Below, in pieces: positions 6,982 to 10,447 of a stretch of DNA of 10,447 bases (position 1 is its first letter; every line of letters begins with the position of its first letter). The position numbers and the translations under genes are program-made. This DNA comes from Bacteroidales bacterium UBA4912. Lineage in GTDB: Bacteria; Bacteroidota; Bacteroidia; Bacteroidales; Dysgonomonadaceae. The notes beneath the pieces are model-generated. The model had not been told where the DNA came from, did no database searches, and worked only from the letters and a program-made list of their open reading frames with translations. The stretch lies in assembly GCA_002398875.1 (NCBI GenBank), contig DHCC01000029.1:1-10447 (forward strand). Direction: 5' to 3'.

Positions 6982-6989
6982 CAAATGTA
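6982..6989 (-). promoter_or_regulatory. minus-strand -7 box for the candidate antisense RNA
   Basis: The plus-strand bases CAAATGTA read TACATTTG on the minus strand, an exact TAnnTTTG match. The box ends on the first base of ATG 6989. The expected -33 region, near 7010-7015, has no TTTG. Confidence 0.35.
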
Positions 6990-7051
6990 TGAATAAATTT
7001 AATTCATCGGGTAATCATTTAACCTAAAAGACTCTCCTTAAACATTTTTTA
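6989..7051 (+). other. interrupted native N-terminus of susC (in-frame TAA at 7025-7027)
   Basis: ATG 6989 is in the same frame as susC and reads MNKFNSSGNHLT, then TAA (7025-7027), then KTLLKHFL leading straight into the TTG at 7052. With one sense codon in place of TAA this would be a normal SusC beginning: a short polar segment, basic residues, then the hydrophobic signal core. No other ATG exists between the stop and the signal core. One base change from AAA, CAA or GAA would explain it. Either the gene is damaged here, or translation restarts at TTG 7052, or the base is wrong in the sequence. Confidence 0.55.
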
Positions 7052-10000
7052 TTGATTACACGAACAACTCTAATTCTATTATTTACTTGTATATTTTGCT
7101 CTATGGCAGAAATCGAACAAAATAAAACTATTACAGGTAGAATAATTGATGAGATGGGCTCACCAATAATTGGGGCCAACATTATAGAAGTTAGTGATAT
7201 ATCAAATGGTACTGTAACCGACATTGATGGTTTCTTCACACTGAATGTTGAAGATGAGGCAACTATACAGGTTACCTACATTGGATTTCTTCCTCAGAAT
7301 ATCAACACAGCAGGAAGAACAAATTTTGAAATTATTTTAATAGAAGACACTCAATCTCTTGATGAACTGATAGTTGTCGGTTATGGTGTACAGAAAAAGA
7401 AACTGATTACCGGGGCGAATGTTTCGGTAGGTTCAGAGACAATTCAGAGTCAGAATGCACTGAATGCTCTTGAAGCTATTCAGTCTTTTGCCCCCGGAGT
7501 AAATATTACTCAAGCTTCAGGTATGCCTGGAGAAGGATTTCAAGTTAACATCAGGGGTTTGGGTACAATTGGCAACTCGGCTCCTCTTTATGTAATAGAT
7601 GGGGTAGCCGGTGGTGATATAAACAATTTAAACCCTTCTGACATAGAATCAATTGATGTTCTAAAAGATGCTGCTTCCGGTGCAATCTATGGAGCCCGTG
7701 CAGCAAACGGTGTTATACTTGTAACAACTAAATCCGGAAGAATGGGTCGTATACAAGTTTCTTATGACGGATTTTACGGTTTTCAAAATCTTGCAAAAAC
7801 TCCAAAACTGTTAAATGCTCAACAATATATGGAAATATACAATGAAGAGCGTGTAACAGGTGGAGCCGGCACTCCTATTAATTTTTCAAATGTGATTCCG
7901 GAACTATATCAGAAAATTCAAAGCGGAGAGTGGAATGGTACAAACTGGATTGAGGAAATAAGGAATAAAAATGCTCCCATTCAGAATCATGCTATTAACA
8001 TTGCAGGAGGATCTGATCAGTCGCTTTTCTCACTTGGGTTTTCGTATGCAGGTCAGGAGGGTATTCTTGGAGTTCCTGTTCAACCAATACATGACAGGTA
8101 CACCGTAAGGTTAAATAGCGATCATGTTATTTATAATAACAAAGAGTTTGACGTAATTAAAATTGGAGAAACTTTTAATTACAGCTATAGAAACCGTTCG
8201 GGTATCGCAATTGGAGGTATGTATTGGAACGATATCAGAAATATGCTTGTGGGTAGCCCGCTTGTTCCTCCTTATAATGATGCAGGTGAGTTTTATGCCA
8301 GGGCAGATCTTCAGAAATCTGGCTTAGAATCGTTATCTTCAAGACTTTATAATCCATTGGCCCAAATGGCATTAAACAGAGGTATGAATGAGACACAGAA
8401 TTACAACATTAATAGTAATGCATACCTGGAAATTCAACCTGTAAAAGATTTAAAATTCAGAAGCAACTTTGGATATAGAATGTTTGCAGACAGTCACAGA
8501 CAATATGAGCCTGCTTACAATCTTGCCGGAGACGTTTCGCTTAGCGTGGGACGTATTAATCAATCGGCCGGCACAGGCTATGCATGGACTTTTGAAAACA
8601 CCCTAAATTACCTACTAAAAAAAGATGGTCACAATTTTGATATACTAGTTGGACAATCTGCAGAGAAATGGGGTTATGGATATCGCATGTCTGCTACTAA
8701 TGCAAATCCCACTTTTGAAGGTTATAAATATGCCTATCTTGATAATACAGACGGTCTTACTTCGGGAATTACAAGTGTTTCGGGAAGCCCTCATTCACAA
8801 GGTGCTTTAGCTTCTTTCTTTGGAAGGGTAAACTACGACTTTATGGAGAAATATTTGCTTACTCTAGTCATGAGAGCTGATGGTTCTTCTAATTTTGCTA
8901 AAGGTAATCGTTGGGGTTATTTCCCTTCAATATCTGCAGGTTGGGTTATTACTGAAGAGGAATTCATGAGAGATAATTCTTTTGTAGATTTTCTTAAGCT
9001 AAGAGCAAGTTGGGGACAGAATGGTAATGCCGATATTGATCCGTTTCAGTACTTAAGTCTTATTGCTTTTGACCCTGTGAATAATTACAGATTTGGCAAT
9101 GACAGAAATAAGATGCAACTGGGTGGATACCCGGCAATACTACCTAATATGGATGTGTCATGGGAAACATCTGAACAATTAAACTTTGGTATAGATGCAT
9201 TCTTCCTCAGATCAAGACTTCAGGCAACATTTGACTTATATACTAAAACAACACGCGACTGGTTGCTTCGTGCTCCTGTAGCAGACATACAGGGTCCACA
9301 AGGTGCATTTGTAAACGCTGGAGACATTGAAAACAAAGGATTTGAGTTGGGTTTAAGATGGAGCGACAGAATTCAAGATTTTAATTATAGTGCTCATTTT
9401 AATATTTCTCAAAACAAGAACGAAGTTACACGTATGGGTGATAATACAGGTTTCATTGAGAGCAATGGAAGTATTATTTCACAGGGAACAGAGCCGGTTT
9501 GGCGTGTTCAAGTGGGTTATCCGGTTGGTTATTTTTATGGATATAAAACTGAAGGAGTTTTCCAAAACCAGGAACAAATTAATAACTGGAAAAATGGTTT
9601 TCTTCAGAGTGCACCCGCTCCGGGCGATTTAATATTCTCTGATACAAACGGAGATAAAATCGTTGATTCAAACGACAAAACCCTTATAGGTAATCCTCAT
9701 CCCAAGCATAGGATAGGTTTTGGGGTAAATCTAGAATATAAGGGCTTAGATTTTTCAGTTACAGGAAAAGGTTCATTCGGACACCAAATTTTGCAGTCGT
9801 ATAGATCTTTTGCAGATAATGAATTTCACAACTATACAACTGAAATTCTTGGCAGATGGACAGGTGAAGGCACTTCTAACAAATTGCCAAGGATGACTGC
9901 AGGTAATGGTGTAAATCGTATTAATGTGTCGGATCTTTATATTGAAGATGGTGATTTCGTGAAAATTACAGATATTACACTTGGTTATGATTTTAAACGT

Positions 10001-10192
10001 TTAATGCCTAATATTGCTTTGCAACAGGTTCGTTTATATCTAACCGGAAAAAACCTTTGGACAATAACCAATTATACAGGTATGGATCCGGAAGTAGGAT
10101 ATGGTGATGATCAGCCATTTGTGTCTGGTATTGATCTGGGATTCTATCCAGCTCCAAAGAGCTTACTTATAGGTATTAACCTGAAATTCTAA
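7052..10192 (+). CDS. SusC/RagA family TonB-dependent outer-membrane glycan transporter
   Basis: Outer-membrane barrel that imports oligosaccharides with its SusD lid, powered by TonB; 1046 aa from TTG 7052. Domains in order: signal region with Arg4 and a hydrophobic core (5-16), probable cleavage near SMA-E; carboxypeptidase-regulatory-like beta domain (about 25-98, ITGRIIDEMGSPIIGANI); TonB-box region LDELIVVGYG (103-112); plug domain (about 115-230) with FQVNIRGLGTIGNSAPLYVI and SIDVLKDAASGAIYGARAAN, the SusC signature; then a long beta-barrel ending in Phe, as outer-membrane barrels do. Length is normal. There is no extra N-terminal STN domain, so direct signalling to an anti-sigma factor is not expected. 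The start is the odd point: only TTG is available after the in-frame stop at 7025, and TTG starts are uncommon in Bacteroidota. Even so, residues 1-19 still make a credible signal peptide. The susD gene begins 10 bp after its stop. Confidence 0.93.
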   Translation: MITRTTLILLFTCIFCSMAEIEQNKTITGRIIDEMGSPIIGANIIEVSDISNGTVTDIDGFFTLNVEDEATIQVTYIGFLPQNINTAGRTNFEIILIEDTQSLDELIVVGYGVQKKKLITGANVSVGSETIQSQNALNALEAIQSFAPGVNITQASGMPGEGFQVNIRGLGTIGNSAPLYVIDGVAGGDINNLNPSDIESIDVLKDAASGAIYGARAANGVILVTTKSGRMGRIQVSYDGFYGFQNLAKTPKLLNAQQYMEIYNEERVTGGAGTPINFSNVIPELYQKIQSGEWNGTNWIEEIRNKNAPIQNHAINIAGGSDQSLFSLGFSYAGQEGILGVPVQPIHDRYTVRLNSDHVIYNNKEFDVIKIGETFNYSYRNRSGIAIGGMYWNDIRNMLVGSPLVPPYNDAGEFYARADLQKSGLESLSSRLYNPLAQMALNRGMNETQNYNINSNAYLEIQPVKDLKFRSNFGYRMFADSHRQYEPAYNLAGDVSLSVGRINQSAGTGYAWTFENTLNYLLKKDGHNFDILVGQSAEKWGYGYRMSATNANPTFEGYKYAYLDNTDGLTSGITSVSGSPHSQGALASFFGRVNYDFMEKYLLTLVMRADGSSNFAKGNRWGYFPSISAGWVITEEEFMRDNSFVDFLKLRASWGQNGNADIDPFQYLSLIAFDPVNNYRFGNDRNKMQLGGYPAILPNMDVSWETSEQLNFGIDAFFLRSRLQATFDLYTKTTRDWLLRAPVADIQGPQGAFVNAGDIENKGFELGLRWSDRIQDFNYSAHFNISQNKNEVTRMGDNTGFIESNGSIISQGTEPVWRVQVGYPVGYFYGYKTEGVFQNQEQINNWKNGFLQSAPAPGDLIFSDTNGDKIVDSNDKTLIGNPHPKHRIGFGVNLEYKGLDFSVTGKGSFGHQILQSYRSFADNEFHNYTTEILGRWTGEGTSNKLPRMTAGNGVNRINVSDLYIEDGDFVKITDITLGYDFKRLMPNIALQQVRLYLTGKNLWTITNYTGMDPEVGYGDDQPFVSGIDLGFYPAPKSLLIGINLKF

Positions 10193-10202
10193 CTAATAAT
10201 TT

Positions 10203-10447
10203 ATGATTACAATGAAAAAAATTATATACTTAATTACTTTACTTTTTCTGTTGAGTAGTTGTGAGGATTTTCTGAGTTTTGAACCTCTTACTGATAAAAC
10301 ATCAGCCAACTTCCCATCAACAGAAGAGGAAGTGAAACAGATGATGGCCGGCATTTATACTACAATGAATAATGAAAGTCAACAAACCGACATGAGTTAT
10401 TTCTTTGTTAATGAAGTTGCCAGTGACGAAAAATTGGGAGGCGGTGG
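10203..10447 (+). CDS. SusD/RagB family glycan-binding lipoprotein, N-terminal part (runs off the window)
   Basis: Partial: 81 codons before the window ends. SusD proteins are surface lipoproteins that cap the SusC barrel and bind the glycan. Two starts are possible, ATG 10203 and ATG 10212; the second gives the more usual MKKIIYL beginning. A lipobox LSSC follows, with Cys17 from the second start, and then EDFL; acidic residues right after the Cys fit the export signal for Bacteroidota surface lipoproteins. The segments QMMAGIYTTM and FFVNEVASDEKLGG are typical of the start of the helical SusD fold. It lies 10 bp after susC in the same direction, certainly the same operon. The glycan-binding residues lie outside the window. 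Confidence 0.9.
   Translation, partial: MITMKKIIYLITLLFLLSSCEDFLSFEPLTDKTSANFPSTEEEVKQMMAGIYTTMNNESQQTDMSYFFVNEVASDEKLGGG

Overview
The window is a low-GC, densely packed piece of a Bacteroidota chromosome. Its hallmarks are a SusC/SusD outer-membrane glycan uptake pair, lipoprotein glycoside hydrolases, and a promoter of the Bacteroidetes type (TTTG / TAnnTTTG). All genes lie on the + strand. The content fits a polysaccharide utilization locus (PUL) aimed at a fucose- or L-galactose-containing glycan. The genus cannot be fixed from the sequence; no rRNA, tRNA or CRISPR array is seen.

Layout. Bases 1-125 hold short degenerate repeats resembling the multiple terminal repeats of an IS21-type insertion sequence, probably its edge. 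From 221 come a GH29 alpha-L-fucosidase lipoprotein (221-1765) and, 35 bp later, a GH95-related lipoprotein (from 1801). The second gene is broken by a one-base deficit near 3677-3681, so its last 135 or so codons continue in another frame up to 4100. After a 261-bp gap with a weak hairpin and a promoter-like -7 box, a two-gene unit follows: a Tat-exported Gfo/Idh/MocA oxidoreductase (4362-5684) and an exported xylose-isomerase-like TIM-barrel protein (5692-6645). A leader of about 340 bp then separates these from a full-size SusC transporter (7052-10192) and the start of its SusD lipoprotein partner (10203 to the window end).

How the genes may work together. SusC and SusD would bind and import oligosaccharides across the outer membrane. 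The GH29 and GH95-like enzymes would remove terminal L-fucose or L-galactose. The oxidoreductase and isomerase/epimerase-like protein could oxidise and rearrange sugars in the periplasm, as proposed for other Bacteroides clusters that pair these families. The substrate is inferred only from the enzyme families.

Most interesting points. (1) The susC leader carries a minus-strand intrinsic terminator (hairpin 6901-6930 followed by nine T) opposed to a perfect minus-strand TAnnTTTG box at 6982-6989. Together they predict an antisense RNA of roughly 85 nt across the susC leader, like the cis-antisense RNAs that repress PULs in Bacteroides. (2) The natural susC start appears to be ATG 6989, but an in-frame TAA at 7025 interrupts the N-terminal signal region, leaving only a TTG start at 7052. 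(3) The GH95-like gene is frameshifted and has unusual residues at the positions of the known GH95 catalytic site.
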